DNA from: an uncultured Candidatus Saccharibacteria bacterium | GTDB taxonomy: Bacteria > Patescibacteriota > Saccharimonadia > Saccharimonadales > Saccharimonadaceae | Direction: 5' to 3' | Assembly: GCA_948288625.1 (NCBI GenBank) | Contig: CAOHYA010000001.1 | Span: forward strand, 558,001-622,000 | Length of the DNA: 64,000 bases | In this document: positions 8,943-15,674 of the stretch, in pieces | Layout of the letters: each line of letters opens with the position of its first letter | How positions within the stretch are numbered: position 1 is the stretch's first letter | Translations under genes and position numbers: made by a program | Notes under the pieces: model-generated | What the model was told of the DNA's origin: nothing | The model's input: the letters and a program-made list of their open reading frames with translations, nothing else | The model's database searches: none

Positions 8943-9852
8943 GCGATATTTCCAAATCCTCAATAGTCGACCTTTGCACTAAGCGTGCGTTCGAACCGAT
9001 AAGAACGAACTGAAGTGCTCCGCTTTGATATTCGGTTATTCTGATTTGGGATGGAGTTGCCTCAACGTGCCATTTGTTCCCGTCTGGATCAACGAAATTC
9101 CCTTTCAGTCTTTTGAGCCCGTATTTCTCAACAAGCGGTTGCCAGGATTGCCTGATTTTATCCGCGCTCATTTTATGATCATTCATGTCAATGATCGTAT
9201 AATTCGATTCACCATCATGATTAGACACGGCTTCGTTTAATTCCGCAAAGTAGCGAAGAATCCGCGACTCGCCCATTACAAGCGAGGCATCGAATACGCC
9301 ATCTCGAACAAAACCGACTTGTGACAAATGAAGCGCACCAAGTACGTCCATTAGCTTAAGAATGCCTTCTTCCGACAACAGATCCGATTTACTTATCAAT
9401 ACGGTATCCGCCGCTTTCAATTCGTTCCTGTACGTCGCAACCACTTGGCGGATATCATGCATCGCTTCGACGGCATCCAAGATGAAAATGGCATGTTTTA
9501 TGTCATACGAATCGAGCATGTCGGCGACTACGATTTTCTCTATCAGCTTCAGTGAATTTGCGACTCCGGTCGCTTCTATCACCACCGGCTCTTCGCTATC
9601 AGACAAAGACCGCAGCGCCTCCGTCAGCTCGTCTCCCGTCGAACAGCAGATACATACGCCCGCTATCGTTCGTACTTCCGCCTGATGGTCATGGAGCTGC
9701 TCGGTGTCAACGCTCGCACTGGCGAACTCGTTCTCGATAATCCGGGCATTCTCAAACCCAGGTAACGATAACAGCTGACGAAGGAAGGTCGTCTTCCCGG
9801 CTCCGAGCGGCCCGTTGATAAGATAGAGTGAAGTTTTCGACTTATTTTCCAT
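8935..9852 (-). CDS. CobW/COG0523-type G3E GTPase (metal chaperone family)
   Basis: 305 residues. Walker A GPLGAGKTT at about 14-22, the family-specific CxCC metal motif (GVCICC, about 65-70), Walker B-like VVIEATGVA, and the guanine-specificity SKSD motif near 150. The C-terminal 80 residues form a CobW_C-like domain (LKGNFVDPDGNKWHVEAT). COG0523 proteins insert or allocate metals, often zinc or cobalt, in the cytoplasm. Its ATG overlaps the end of the nicotianamine-synthase-like gene by 11 nt and the unit faces a Fur/Zur family regulator, which together favour a low-zinc function. Confidence 0.88.
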   Translation of the reverse strand: MENKSKTSLYLINGPLGAGKTTFLRQLLSLPGFENARIIENEFASASVDTEQLHDHQAEVRTIAGVCICCSTGDELTEALRSLSDSEEPVVIEATGVANSLKLIEKIVVADMLDSYDIKHAIFILDAVEAMHDIRQVVATYRNELKAADTVLISKSDLLSEEGILKLMDVLGALHLSQVGFVRDGVFDASLVMGESRILRYFAELNEAVSNHDGESNYTIIDMNDHKMSADKIRQSWQPLVEKYGLKRLKGNFVDPDGNKWHVEATPSQIRITEYQSGALQFVLIGSNARLVQRSTIEDLEISHE

Positions 9853-10618
9853 AAACGAGCACCGAGTTAATTATGTAATCCGTGGGATGATATTCACTAA
9901 GCAGCGTGACACCCGTCATTTCGTTTGGTTCGACCACCGGGTACAGCAGTGACCTGCTTCCATGCGCGCTTCTCATTATTATTCTCCCTTGGTCCGATAA
10001 GTGTGGCAAGATATTGTCAAGTATCGCCTGCTTGTCATTCTTAGATTTCCCGGCAAGTGCCGCTATCAAGATAAGGTCATACGTATCATCGAGCTGGACG
10101 TCTTCCCCGTACCCTTCGTAGTACTTGGATTCTATCGCCAAAGATCTACCTACCTTTTCACAAAGCTCCATTGCTTCTCTTGATGAATCGACATGATCCA
10201 CCCGAGCACCAGATTGTTTGTGTAGCTCATACGCAGATAGCGGCAAAGGGCCGCTCCCTATGACTAGCACCTTGCGAATATTGCTCGTTTCGAGACCTGA
10301 CTTTGCGACAAGGCCTAACTCACGTACGGTTAGTTCTCCGTAGTTGCCCAGGTAAGGGAACGAAGCCAGCACTTCATGCGGATGAGAAGAATCGGTAATC
10401 AATCGAGCCCAAAACTTCTCTAGCTCGGACTCCGCTTCTGCGCTTATGTTCCTGATTCGTGACGAATTGATTTGCTCGCCAAGTAGTGTTTCGTCAATCT
10501 CTGACATTTGAAGCACGCTATCAACGAGCCGGCTCATCACTTTGTTGACGTGAACGCTCGGCCTTAAGTCTTTTAAGCCTAAGACGTCATCGATCGCGTT
10601 GTTTAAATCTGTCTGCAT
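9842..10618 (-). CDS. Nicotianamine synthase-like aminocarboxypropyl transferase
   Basis: 258 residues. FPYLGNYGELTVRELGLV (about 85-102) and VLVIGSGPLPLSAYEL (about 117-132) are the two most distinctive motifs of the nicotianamine synthase (NAS/CntL) family, which transfers aminocarboxypropyl groups from S-adenosylmethionine to build metal-chelating metallophores. The rest follows the class I methyltransferase-like fold (HVDSSREAMELCEK, LILIAALAGKS, GRIIMRSAHGSR). It heads a unit with a G3E GTPase and an orphan. No opine dehydrogenase or exporter is adjacent, so the final product is unknown. Substrate choice cannot be read. Confidence 0.78.
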   Translation of the reverse strand: MQTDLNNAIDDVLGLKDLRPSVHVNKVMSRLVDSVLQMSEIDETLLGEQINSSRIRNISAEAESELEKFWARLITDSSHPHEVLASFPYLGNYGELTVRELGLVAKSGLETSNIRKVLVIGSGPLPLSAYELHKQSGARVDHVDSSREAMELCEKVGRSLAIESKYYEGYGEDVQLDDTYDLILIAALAGKSKNDKQAILDNILPHLSDQGRIIMRSAHGSRSLLYPVVEPNEMTGVTLLSEYHPTDYIINSVLVYGK

Positions 10619-10648
10619 GATACATCTTAGCTTAATTGTTGACGGTAT

Positions 10649-10671
10649 TTATTGCAAATAAGTTGCAATAA
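10649..10671. promoter_or_regulatory. Perfect inverted repeat, candidate Fur/Zur operator
   Basis: TTATTGCAA (10649-10657), 5-nt spacer ATAAG, TTGCAATAA (10663-10671): a perfect 9-5-9 dyad between the divergent regulator and metallophore-like genes. It overlaps the -35 region of the regulator gene (-10 TATACT at 10677-10682) and lies upstream of the NAS-like gene, the expected place for an autoregulated Fur-family operator. Confidence 0.65.
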
Positions 10672-10688
10672 GGTGTTATACTGCAACT

Positions 10689-11093
10689 ATGCAACACGAA
10701 TTAGAAAATGTCTTTATGCTTTCAAGGCACCGCCTTACCAAGCCTCGTATCGAGGTGTTCAATGCGTTGAAGGAATCGGGTGGCCCCATGTCCGTCTCGC
10801 ACATCGCTAAGGCCTGCTATTCCATCGACAAGGTGAGCGCTTACCGAACAATCAAGCTCTTCGGAGAGCTTGGTGTCGTCTCATCGGTCGCTCATGGCTG
10901 GAAGCAACTCTATGAACTTTCATCACCGTTCGCACCGCATCATCATCACCTGATCTGTTCGGTTTGCGGCTCTATGACTGAAGTTCATTCCGATAAAATA
11001 GAGAACCTTATTAACGATATGTCTAAAGATTACAATTTCACCCCTTCGTCTCACCACTTTGAAATAACCGGCGTATGTAATAAGTGCTTGTAG
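10689..11093 (+). CDS. Fur family transcriptional regulator (Zur-like)
   Basis: 134 residues. N-terminal winged helix (RHRLTKPRIEVFNALKES, then SAYRTIKLFGELGVV), followed by the metal region PHHHHLICSVC and a second CNKC pair at the C-terminus, giving the structural Cys4 zinc site. Fur-family proteins repress metal-uptake genes when metal is bound. The divergent neighbours (NAS-like enzyme, COG0523 GTPase) favour zinc as effector, but Fur, Mur or PerR cannot be excluded. TGTTATACT is 6 nt before ATG, so the mRNA is predicted leaderless and the dyad at 10649-10671 covers its promoter. Confidence 0.85.
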   Translation: MQHELENVFMLSRHRLTKPRIEVFNALKESGGPMSVSHIAKACYSIDKVSAYRTIKLFGELGVVSSVAHGWKQLYELSSPFAPHHHHLICSVCGSMTEVHSDKIENLINDMSKDYNFTPSSHHFEITGVCNKCL

Positions 11094-11126
11094 TATCAAG
11101 CTGAGTAAGTAGTAAAAGATTTGTTA

Positions 11127-11462
11127 CTAACGCTCTAGGGCTTTCGGTAGATCACCGTCATCAGAAGAATGCACCTCTAAATACATCGTACAATTTTGGG
11201 GTATACCTTCTGCCAGTTTGCTTATGGAAGTACGAACATGGCAGTCCGACGTGAAGCAGCTTGCCTCCGTAGCGTTAAGACTACCCGCACTTTGATAAAT
11301 TTTCTCAACGGCATCTTCTGGATCTCCGTCTAGCCTCTTCGTTGCGACTAAGGCAAGACGCCTCAAACACCATTGTGCGTCGATACGTTTTAGATAATCA
11401 TCGATGGTATTATCTTCAGATTCTACTTGGGAGACAGAAAAATCACTTTCCATTTCATTCAT
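11127..11462 (-). CDS. Hypothetical protein, cassette gene 7 (distal end)
   Basis: 111 residues from ATG 11460-11462, chosen because TGGTATTAT lies 6 nt upstream. The protein has an acidic N-terminus (MESDFSVSQVESEDN), a helical middle (YLKRIDAQWCLRRLALVATKR) and several Cys. Not recognised. It is the last gene before the convergent Fur-family gene and has no tRNA-end mimic after it, which marks it as the distal boundary of the array. Confidence 0.6.
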   Translation of the reverse strand: MNEMESDFSVSQVESEDNTIDDYLKRIDAQWCLRRLALVATKRLDGDPEDAVEKIYQSAGSLNATEASCFTSDCHVRTSISKLAEGIPQNCTMYLEVHSSDDGDLPKALER

Positions 11463-11500
11463 AATAGTATAATACCACAAAATGTAATATTTGTAAATAG

Positions 11501-11540
11501 TTTATGCTTGGTAGGGCGTCCTTTATGAGGTTGTAAGTTA
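11501..11540 (-). repeat. tRNA-Trp 3'-end-like site F
   Basis: Minus strand reads GACGCCCTACCAAGCATAAAC after a GTAACTTACAACCTC lead-in, matching the tRNA end GTGCCCCTGCCA-GGCATAAAC with few changes. Located between cassette genes 6 and 7, overlapping the gene 6 stop. This junction lacks the usual hairpin terminator. Confidence 0.6.
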
Positions 11541-11936
11541 CGTTGCCGCCTGAACCGCTTCGACAATTAACTTTTCCAGAAGATGGTCACTGTTTCGTAT
11601 CTCTTCAAGATCAATATACCTGGCATCCGTCACTCCATCCCCATAAACGAAATCGTTTGAGCCAAGATGAGCTTTATGTACGATCCACGTCATCCACATA
11701 TCTCGCCGGTCAAGGTAAACATTTGTAGAATAGACGATTTCATCGACTCGGACATCGTCGACGCCAATTTCTTCACGTATCTCTCGTCGGATACAGTCTA
11801 TGGCAGATTCGCCATGCTCAATACCACCGCCGGGGAGACTCCAGAAATCCTGGCCCTCTTTTACGACAAGTATCTTTCCTTCGGAATTGACAACAAGCGC
11901 TTTTGCGACGACTCTGTATATTGCAGATGGGTACAT
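11538..11936 (-). CDS. NUDIX hydrolase, cassette gene 6
   Basis: 132 residues from ATG 11934-11936. The NUDIX box is complete (GGGIEHGE...REIREEIGV, about 34-57), so it should cleave a nucleoside diphosphate-linked substrate; LVVKEGQDFWSLPGG is typical of the MutT-like subgroup. The longer ORF start at 11993 falls inside the terminator and site E; TGCTATGAT lies 6 nt before 11936, with AGGA in the gap. Unrelated at eye level to the NUDIX protein at 5205-5738 beyond the box. Confidence 0.85.
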   Translation of the reverse strand: MYPSAIYRVVAKALVVNSEGKILVVKEGQDFWSLPGGGIEHGESAIDCIRREIREEIGVDDVRVDEIVYSTNVYLDRRDMWMTWIVHKAHLGSNDFVYGDGVTDARYIDLEEIRNSDHLLEKLIVEAVQAAT

Positions 11937-11955
11937 TCCTATATCATAGCAAAAA

Positions 11956-11974
11956 GCCTCCGAAACGGAGACTT
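11956..11974 (-). terminator. Terminator fused to -10 box (junction E)
   Basis: AGTCTCCG TTT CGGAGGCT followed by TTTTTGCTATGAT: the T-tract runs directly into the -10 of cassette gene 6. Identical hairpin to junction D. Confidence 0.75.
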
Positions 11975-11982
11975 TCATATGA

Positions 11983-12020
11983 TGCTTACGCATTGCAATT
12001 GCTAGTGCTGAAATTATACC
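11983..12020 (-). repeat. tRNA-Trp 3'-end-like site E (most degenerate)
   Basis: Minus strand: GCACTAGCAATTGCAATGCGTAAGCA. Only the spacing, the TTCAGCAC lead-in and the GCGTAAGCA tail recall the other sites. It overlaps the stop of cassette gene 5. Weak alone; supported by position. Confidence 0.35.
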
Positions 12021-12673
12021 TTTAGCTCATCTGCAATATCGAACAGTTCACGCCACTTATCTCTATTATTCGTATCATAATCGAGAACACCCGATACATT
12101 GAGCAAGTTCACCAGCACAGTCTCTGATTTTAACCAACCGTTATTCTCTATACCATCAGCATCTTGCCAGCCAATCGAACCGCAAATGTCCGAAGATATA
12201 TGAAGTCCTTCTCCGAATAGTAATTCATGCTCATTCAATTCTTTTGCTTTTGCAATCAAAATATGCAAGTACTCTACGAGGTAGGGTTTCACGCTTTCGG
12301 TTGAAGGCTCTACGTATATGTGTTTCTTCAAAATTTTACTGAAAGCAAAGCTGTCGATGAATCTCCTATGCTCAAACACGTCTTCAGGGTCGTCTTCCTC
12401 GACTTGAATGACCTTTTGCCTGAATGTATGTTGCGTAGTCTCAAGGTTGATAACTCGAGAGCCTTCAACGGTAGAGTTTATGTCAATGTCATTGGTCGAA
12501 AAAAGATCACTTAGATAACTTTTCACAACTTCTTTGGCATTTAGAGTGCCGTACTCATTTGGTACAGTAGGTAAATACCATTCTTCTGGCTCAGTAGTGG
12601 CGTCAAATGACTCTCCGACGACTACATATGTACCGTCCTGGGAAGATTTAATGATTAGGTTCAGATTTTCCAT
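12014..12673 (-). CDS. Hypothetical protein, cassette gene 5
   Basis: 219 residues, soluble, acidic. The opening (NLIIKSSQDGTYVVVGESFD, then EPEEWYLPTVPNEYG) recalls the beginning of NUDIX-type proteins but no NUDIX box is present. The C-terminus is helical (RDKWRELFDIADELK). No family recognised. TGTTATGAT lies 8 nt before ATG 12671-12673. Confidence 0.65.
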   Translation of the reverse strand: MENLNLIIKSSQDGTYVVVGESFDATTEPEEWYLPTVPNEYGTLNAKEVVKSYLSDLFSTNDIDINSTVEGSRVINLETTQHTFRQKVIQVEEDDPEDVFEHRRFIDSFAFSKILKKHIYVEPSTESVKPYLVEYLHILIAKAKELNEHELLFGEGLHISSDICGSIGWQDADGIENNGWLKSETVLVNLLNVSGVLDYDTNNRDKWRELFDIADELKV

Positions 12674-12693
12674 GTATTTATATCATAACAAAA

Positions 12694-12712
12694 AGCCTCC
12701 GAAACGGAGACT
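12694..12712 (-). terminator. Terminator fused to -10 box (junction D)
   Basis: AGTCTCCG TTT CGGAGGCT then TTTTTGTTATGAT, leading into cassette gene 5. Confidence 0.75.
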
Positions 12713-12716
12713 TTCT

Positions 12717-12760
12717 GTATACTTATGTTTGGCCGGCGCCTAGTGGACAAGTTACAACTT
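12717..12760 (-). repeat. tRNA-Trp 3'-end-like site D
   Basis: Minus strand: GTTGTAACTTG then TCCACTAGGCGCCGGCCA then AACATAAG. Shares TCCAC, the GCC-CCA acceptor-like end and the CATAA tail with the tRNA. Lies between cassette genes 4 and 5. Confidence 0.5.
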
Positions 12761-12765
12761 ACAAT

Positions 12766-13374
12766 TCAAGACTTCCTGGCGATAACCATGATCCAAGTAG
12801 TGCCTGAACCGTCAGACGCATCAGTCCAAGCACTGATATCGGTAAATCCTATTGTATCTAAGAGTTTTAAAATTCCATCCTTTGACCAAAAGTTAAAGAA
12901 CCGTGGAGCCATACCTTTGTTAGCTTGCCAAGCCTCACCCTCTCCCTCTTTTAGCGTTAAAGAAAACACTCCGCCTGAATTAAGTGCATCATACACCTTT
13001 GATGCCGCAAGCAATGTTTCGTCATCGTTGAAATGAAGGAATACTGCGTTAGCTATAATCATGTCGTATCTATCATCCATATCATCAGTGATGATATTTA
13101 GCATTCGAGCATTAGGGTCGTCTTTTTGAAGGAGTTCGACAAAACCTTTCGTAGCATCAGTCTTTTCGACGTAAAATCCTTTTTCTTCAATAATTCTTGC
13201 GTCTCTCCCATAAGCTGAACCAATTTCAAGAATTTTTGCACCCAGTTTCAAAGGCTGAAGGCTTCTTTCGATCCAGTCTTCAACTACGCCACCTCTTTTA
13301 TTTGGGGCATTTTGTATGTACTCATTAATTCCTTTTTCATATGAATCAATAGTAGTCTTGTTCGTTTCCTGCAT
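12766..13374 (-). CDS. Class I SAM-dependent methyltransferase, cassette gene 4
   Basis: 202 residues. Motif I ILEIGSAYGRDARIIEEKG (about 50-68), an acidic residue after the second strand (VEKTDATKGF), motif IV YDMIIANAVFLHF and post-motif GGVFSLTLKEGEGEAW define a Rossmann-fold methyltransferase of the small-molecule type. The target is unknown. TGCTATACT lies 7 nt before ATG 13374. The neighbours share only the cassette layout and give no pathway clue. Confidence 0.82.
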   Translation of the reverse strand: MQETNKTTIDSYEKGINEYIQNAPNKRGGVVEDWIERSLQPLKLGAKILEIGSAYGRDARIIEEKGFYVEKTDATKGFVELLQKDDPNARMLNIITDDMDDRYDMIIANAVFLHFNDDETLLAASKVYDALNSGGVFSLTLKEGEGEAWQANKGMAPRFFNFWSKDGILKLLDTIGFTDISAWTDASDGSGTTWIMVIARKS

Positions 13375-13393
13375 TAATTCGAGTATAGCAAAA

Positions 13394-13412
13394 AGCCTCC
13401 GAATTGGAGACT
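13394..13412 (-). terminator. Terminator fused to -10 box (junction C)
   Basis: AGTCTCC AATTC GGAGGCT then TTTTTGCTATACT, leading into cassette gene 4. Confidence 0.75.
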
Positions 13413-13421
13413 TCTATATAA

Positions 13422-13460
13422 TGCTTATACTGGCAGGGCATCATGTATGAAATTATAACT
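13422..13460 (-). repeat. tRNA-Trp 3'-end-like site C
   Basis: Minus strand: GTTATAATTTCATACATG then ATGCCCTGCCA then GTATAAGCA. GCCCTGCCA matches the tRNA acceptor-CCA end apart from one missing C. Between cassette genes 3 and 4. Confidence 0.6.
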
Positions 13461-13936
13461 TACTCCAAAGTACCCGAGCTATCGAAGACGCTCATCCAGT
13501 AGTAAAGCATTTCCTTTTCTTTTTCATTAGCTTTGCGCGTATCTGAATTTATATAAGTACCGTCAGCTTCGTAATTCATTTGTGTAATATACTCACTATC
13601 AAAAAACCAAAAATCATATAGATAGGCGCCCTTATGCGCTGATCGCGAATTGATTCTTATTTCTTCTCCTGACTTAATGCCCGGGTAGGCAAGAAGTTCA
13701 TATTGTTCATATAGAGTAAGTTCGTCCGATATCAGTCTTAGTCGCCGCATTGACTTGCCTGCCGAAACGTTCTCCTCAACCGTCCGGGACCAATCCGAAG
13801 AAGAATTTTCCGATAGCTTTCCCGACGATATAAATTCTTCAAAAGCTTCTTTTTCATTATCAACAACATATACCGGCAAAGCCTCCAAACGAAAAGCCGT
13901 TTTTGTAAATGTTGCAAATGGGTTATTTAAATCCAT
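13460..13936 (-). CDS. Hypothetical protein, cassette gene 3
   Basis: 158 residues from ATG 13934-13936 (MDLNNPFATFTKTAF). The ORF's first Met at 13981 lies in site B; TGCTATTAT ends 6 nt before 13936. Soluble, mixed alpha/beta, Tyr-rich C-terminal half (YLYDFWFFDSEYITQMNYE). The pattern with ISDELTLYEQYELLAYP and RRLRLISD resembles small uncharacterised DUF6879-like or sigma-factor-adjacent proteins, but I cannot assign a family. Confidence 0.62.
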   Translation of the reverse strand: MDLNNPFATFTKTAFRLEALPVYVVDNEKEAFEEFISSGKLSENSSSDWSRTVEENVSAGKSMRRLRLISDELTLYEQYELLAYPGIKSGEEIRINSRSAHKGAYLYDFWFFDSEYITQMNYEADGTYINSDTRKANEKEKEMLYYWMSVFDSSGTLE

Positions 13937-13954
13937 GGTCATATAATAGCAAAA

Positions 13955-13973
13955 AGCCTCCAAAACGGAGACT
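13955..13973 (-). terminator. Terminator fused to -10 box (junction B)
   Basis: AGTCTCCG TTT TGGAGGCT then TTTTTGCTATTAT, leading into cassette gene 3. Confidence 0.75.
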
Positions 13974-13983
13974 AATTTCATAC

Positions 13984-14022
13984 TGCTTATGCTTGGTAGG
14001 GCATCGTGAAAGAAGCATTAAC
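13984..14022 (-). repeat. tRNA-Trp 3'-end-like site B
   Basis: Minus strand: GTTAATGCTTCTTTCACG then ATGCCCTACCA then AGCATAAGCA. GCCCTACCA mirrors the tRNA end; TTTCACG mirrors T-arm TTCCACG. ATGCTT and AAGCAT form an inverted repeat around the core. Confidence 0.62.
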
Positions 14023-14026
14023 TAAT

Positions 14027-14548
14027 CTATTCAATCGACCTAGTCCGTACGCCATCTTGAAGAGTCGATTTCAAATCAAATGCCCTTAAAAACTTAACGA
14101 TTGCCTCATCATTACCATGACCATATATCATCTCTCCGATAGCACGAGCAATTTCCGATGGCCTATGAAAATCGGGAGAGTCATTTTCCGTAATAAGTAT
14201 CATTGGTGTTCCCGATCTCAATACGCTTCTTACGCCACTCGGCGTTGAACGCCCTGGAGTCAACTCACCTACCAATATGCCTAAGGCGTTTAGCCTTTCC
14301 TTCAGGTCGAGTTCTAAGTGCGGCTCCAGAAGCTTACTTAGAAGCAAAGCCGCATCTTTTTCTGAAAGTTCCCGTAAATCTTCTATCACCCGATATCCGC
14401 TGACCGTTCCGTCGTTTTGATCAGACACCCATACCTTGTCGATGTCTTGTATAAATTGAGAAAATTCTTTTGGACTTTGTGGAGTGAGAGAAATTTCTTT
14501 AAAAAGTGCGTTTTGTTTTTCAAATTTTTTACTAAGAGAAGTTTCCAT
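14027..14548 (-). CDS. Hypothetical protein, cassette gene 2
   Basis: 173 residues from ATG 14546-14548 (METSLSKKFEK). The upstream ATG at 14566 lies inside the preceding hairpin. Predicted soluble and helical (ELSEKDAALLLSKLLEPHLELDLKERL), with a Ser/Gly-rich turn (GRSTPSGVRSVLRSGT). No family recognised. Flanked by site A upstream and site B downstream. Confidence 0.6.
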   Translation of the reverse strand: METSLSKKFEKQNALFKEISLTPQSPKEFSQFIQDIDKVWVSDQNDGTVSGYRVIEDLRELSEKDAALLLSKLLEPHLELDLKERLNALGILVGELTPGRSTPSGVRSVLRSGTPMILITENDSPDFHRPSEIARAIGEMIYGHGNDEAIVKFLRAFDLKSTLQDGVRTRSIE

Positions 14549-14551
14549 ATA

Positions 14552-14585
14552 AAAAGTAGACCACATATTCGTGATCTACTCAAGT
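14552..14585 (-). terminator. Terminator at junction A (different hairpin)
   Basis: GTAGATCAC and GTGGTCTAC arms, then TTTTT, directly before cassette gene 2. The sequence differs from the other junction terminators although its position is the same. Confidence 0.65.
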
Positions 14586-14624
14586 ATAAGTTTATGGTAG
14601 CCGCTCGTGGAAGAGTTACGAACT
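14585..14624 (-). repeat. tRNA-Trp 3'-end-like site A
   Basis: Minus strand: CGTAACTCTTCCACGAGCGGC then TACCA then TAAAC. TTCCACG is identical to the 3' half of the tRNA T-arm, and the CCA is at the same distance. Nearest copy to the tRNA and the one keeping most of the T-arm. Confidence 0.6.
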
Positions 14625-15087
14625 ATTTCTTCTTTCCAGCCTCTTTTGATCCAATTCTTTTACTTCTTGCGCATGACTCGTACCAAAGCACCATAACTGT
14701 AAAAAGCAAAATACTACCTATCATGATTAGTAATGTCAGAAGGCCTTCCCCCGGCTCTTGTCGAGTAAAATTGAACGCCCAGTAACCGAACACTCCTATA
14801 AGCCCAAACAGCACTAAACCTATGGCAATAACATAGACGATTTTTAATTTAGCTATAAATTTAAGTGCAAACAATAAGAATATAGCTGCGACCGTTATAA
14901 GCAAGAGTTCGGATAACACCGGAGCGTATCTATGGCTTTCTACATCACGCACGGAAGCTCCTTTATGTAGACTTATGAAACTATAAAGAGAGTTACATAG
15001 TAGTGATAACGGTATATAAAGCCATCCAACCCAAATGAATATTTTTTTAAAAAGCTTTTTCAATTTCTGCTTAGTTCTTTTCTTCAT
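14623..15087 (-). CDS. Membrane protein, cassette gene 1
   Basis: 154 residues from ATG 15085-15087 (MKKRTKQKLKKLFKK). A strongly basic N-terminus is followed by about four hydrophobic helices and a short basic tail (SKEAGKKK). No family recognised. TGTTATGAT lies 7 nt before the start. It is the gene directly downstream of the tRNA-Trp 3' end. Confidence 0.65.
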   Translation of the reverse strand: MKKRTKQKLKKLFKKIFIWVGWLYIPLSLLCNSLYSFISLHKGASVRDVESHRYAPVLSELLLITVAAIFLLFALKFIAKLKIVYVIAIGLVLFGLIGVFGYWAFNFTRQEPGEGLLTLLIMIGSILLFTVMVLWYESCARSKRIGSKEAGKKK

Positions 15088-15106
15088 TAGTTCAATCATA
15101 ACAAAA

Positions 15107-15125
15107 AGCCTCTAGAACAGAGACT
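15107..15125 (-). terminator. Terminator after tRNA-Trp, fused to -10 box
   Basis: AGTCTCTG TTC TAGAGGCT then TTTTTGTTATGAT. Same design as junctions B-E; it ends tRNA transcription and starts cassette gene 1. Confidence 0.75.
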
Positions 15126-15145
15126 AATTTCATTGTGTTTATGCC

Positions 15146-15220
15146 TGGCAGGGGCACGTGGAATCGAACCACGATCCTAGGTTTTGGAGACCCATATACT
15201 AACCGTTGTACTATGCCCCT
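15146..15220 (-). tRNA. tRNA-Trp(CCA)
   Basis: Cloverleaf on the minus strand: acceptor AGGGGCA / TGCCCCT, D-arm, anticodon loop CTCCAAA with CCA anticodon, T-arm GTGG-TTCGATT-CCAC, discriminator G and encoded CCA at 15146-15148. Its 3' end is the parent sequence of the six site copies found down to 11.5 kb. Confidence 0.95.
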
Positions 15221-15264
15221 AAGCTTCACAATTGTAACAGATTGAACCTGAAACCGTCTACACC

Positions 15265-15588
15265 TTACGACAGCCAGGTAGTGTGCGCCTGTACGTACGG
15301 AATAACATACAAAAGTATAAACAATATCATCACAATTCCGACCGTCGCCAAGTCGTATAAAGCCTCATGCCGCTTAGTAACATCCTTAAACTCACCGGTC
15401 TGATTAATCTTAACGGTAATCAACTGCCCTACCGTCACCAACACCGCCGATGCGATCAACAGAAAATATACAGTCAGCGTATTCGTTACCACTTCGAACG
15501 GTTTGATAAACAAGATGACGGACGACACTATCGACACTAGGATTCCGGTTATACGTACGGCTACCGCCAGACTCTGTTTATCTATCAT
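15265..15588 (-). CDS. Small membrane protein, unknown function
   Basis: 107 residues with three hydrophobic segments (about 10-28, 37-58 and 82-100) separated by a basic loop (KINQTGEFKDVTKRHEALYD). No family recognised. A TACAAT box lies 6 nt before the ATG at 15586-15588. It is upstream of, and transcribed toward, tRNA-Trp. Confidence 0.7.
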   Translation of the reverse strand: MIDKQSLAVAVRITGILVSIVSSVILFIKPFEVVTNTLTVYFLLIASAVLVTVGQLITVKINQTGEFKDVTKRHEALYDLATVGIVMILFILLYVIPYVQAHTTWLS

Positions 15589-15674
15589 GAATGTATTGTA
15601 CCATCGTCGTCGCCTCTTTACGCTAGCGCTTTACCCTGATACCATAAGCATAAGTACAAAAAGGGAGAGCGCGA

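Larger units (their letters stand above)
11127..15220 (-). other. Putative tRNA-Trp gene-cassette array (7 genes, 6 sites)
   Basis: Starting from the tRNA-Trp 3' end and reading the minus strand, seven small genes follow in the same orientation (starts 15087, 14548, 13936, 13374, 12673, 11936, 11462). Between successive genes lies a 35-40 bp segment resembling the tRNA-Trp T-arm/acceptor/CCA. Four of these junctions then carry a terminator and a -10 box, as does the segment after the tRNA itself. The unit looks like [terminator, promoter, gene, tRNA-end mimic]. The block appears AT-richer than its flanks by eye. No integrase is seen nearby. This is an interpretation of the repeats, which are individually listed. 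Confidence 0.6.

Noticed and set aside
11127..15220. Classical integron with attC sites
   Set aside because: No integron integrase in the window and no consistent GTTRRRY / RYYYAAC boxes; the tRNA-end similarity explains the repeats better.
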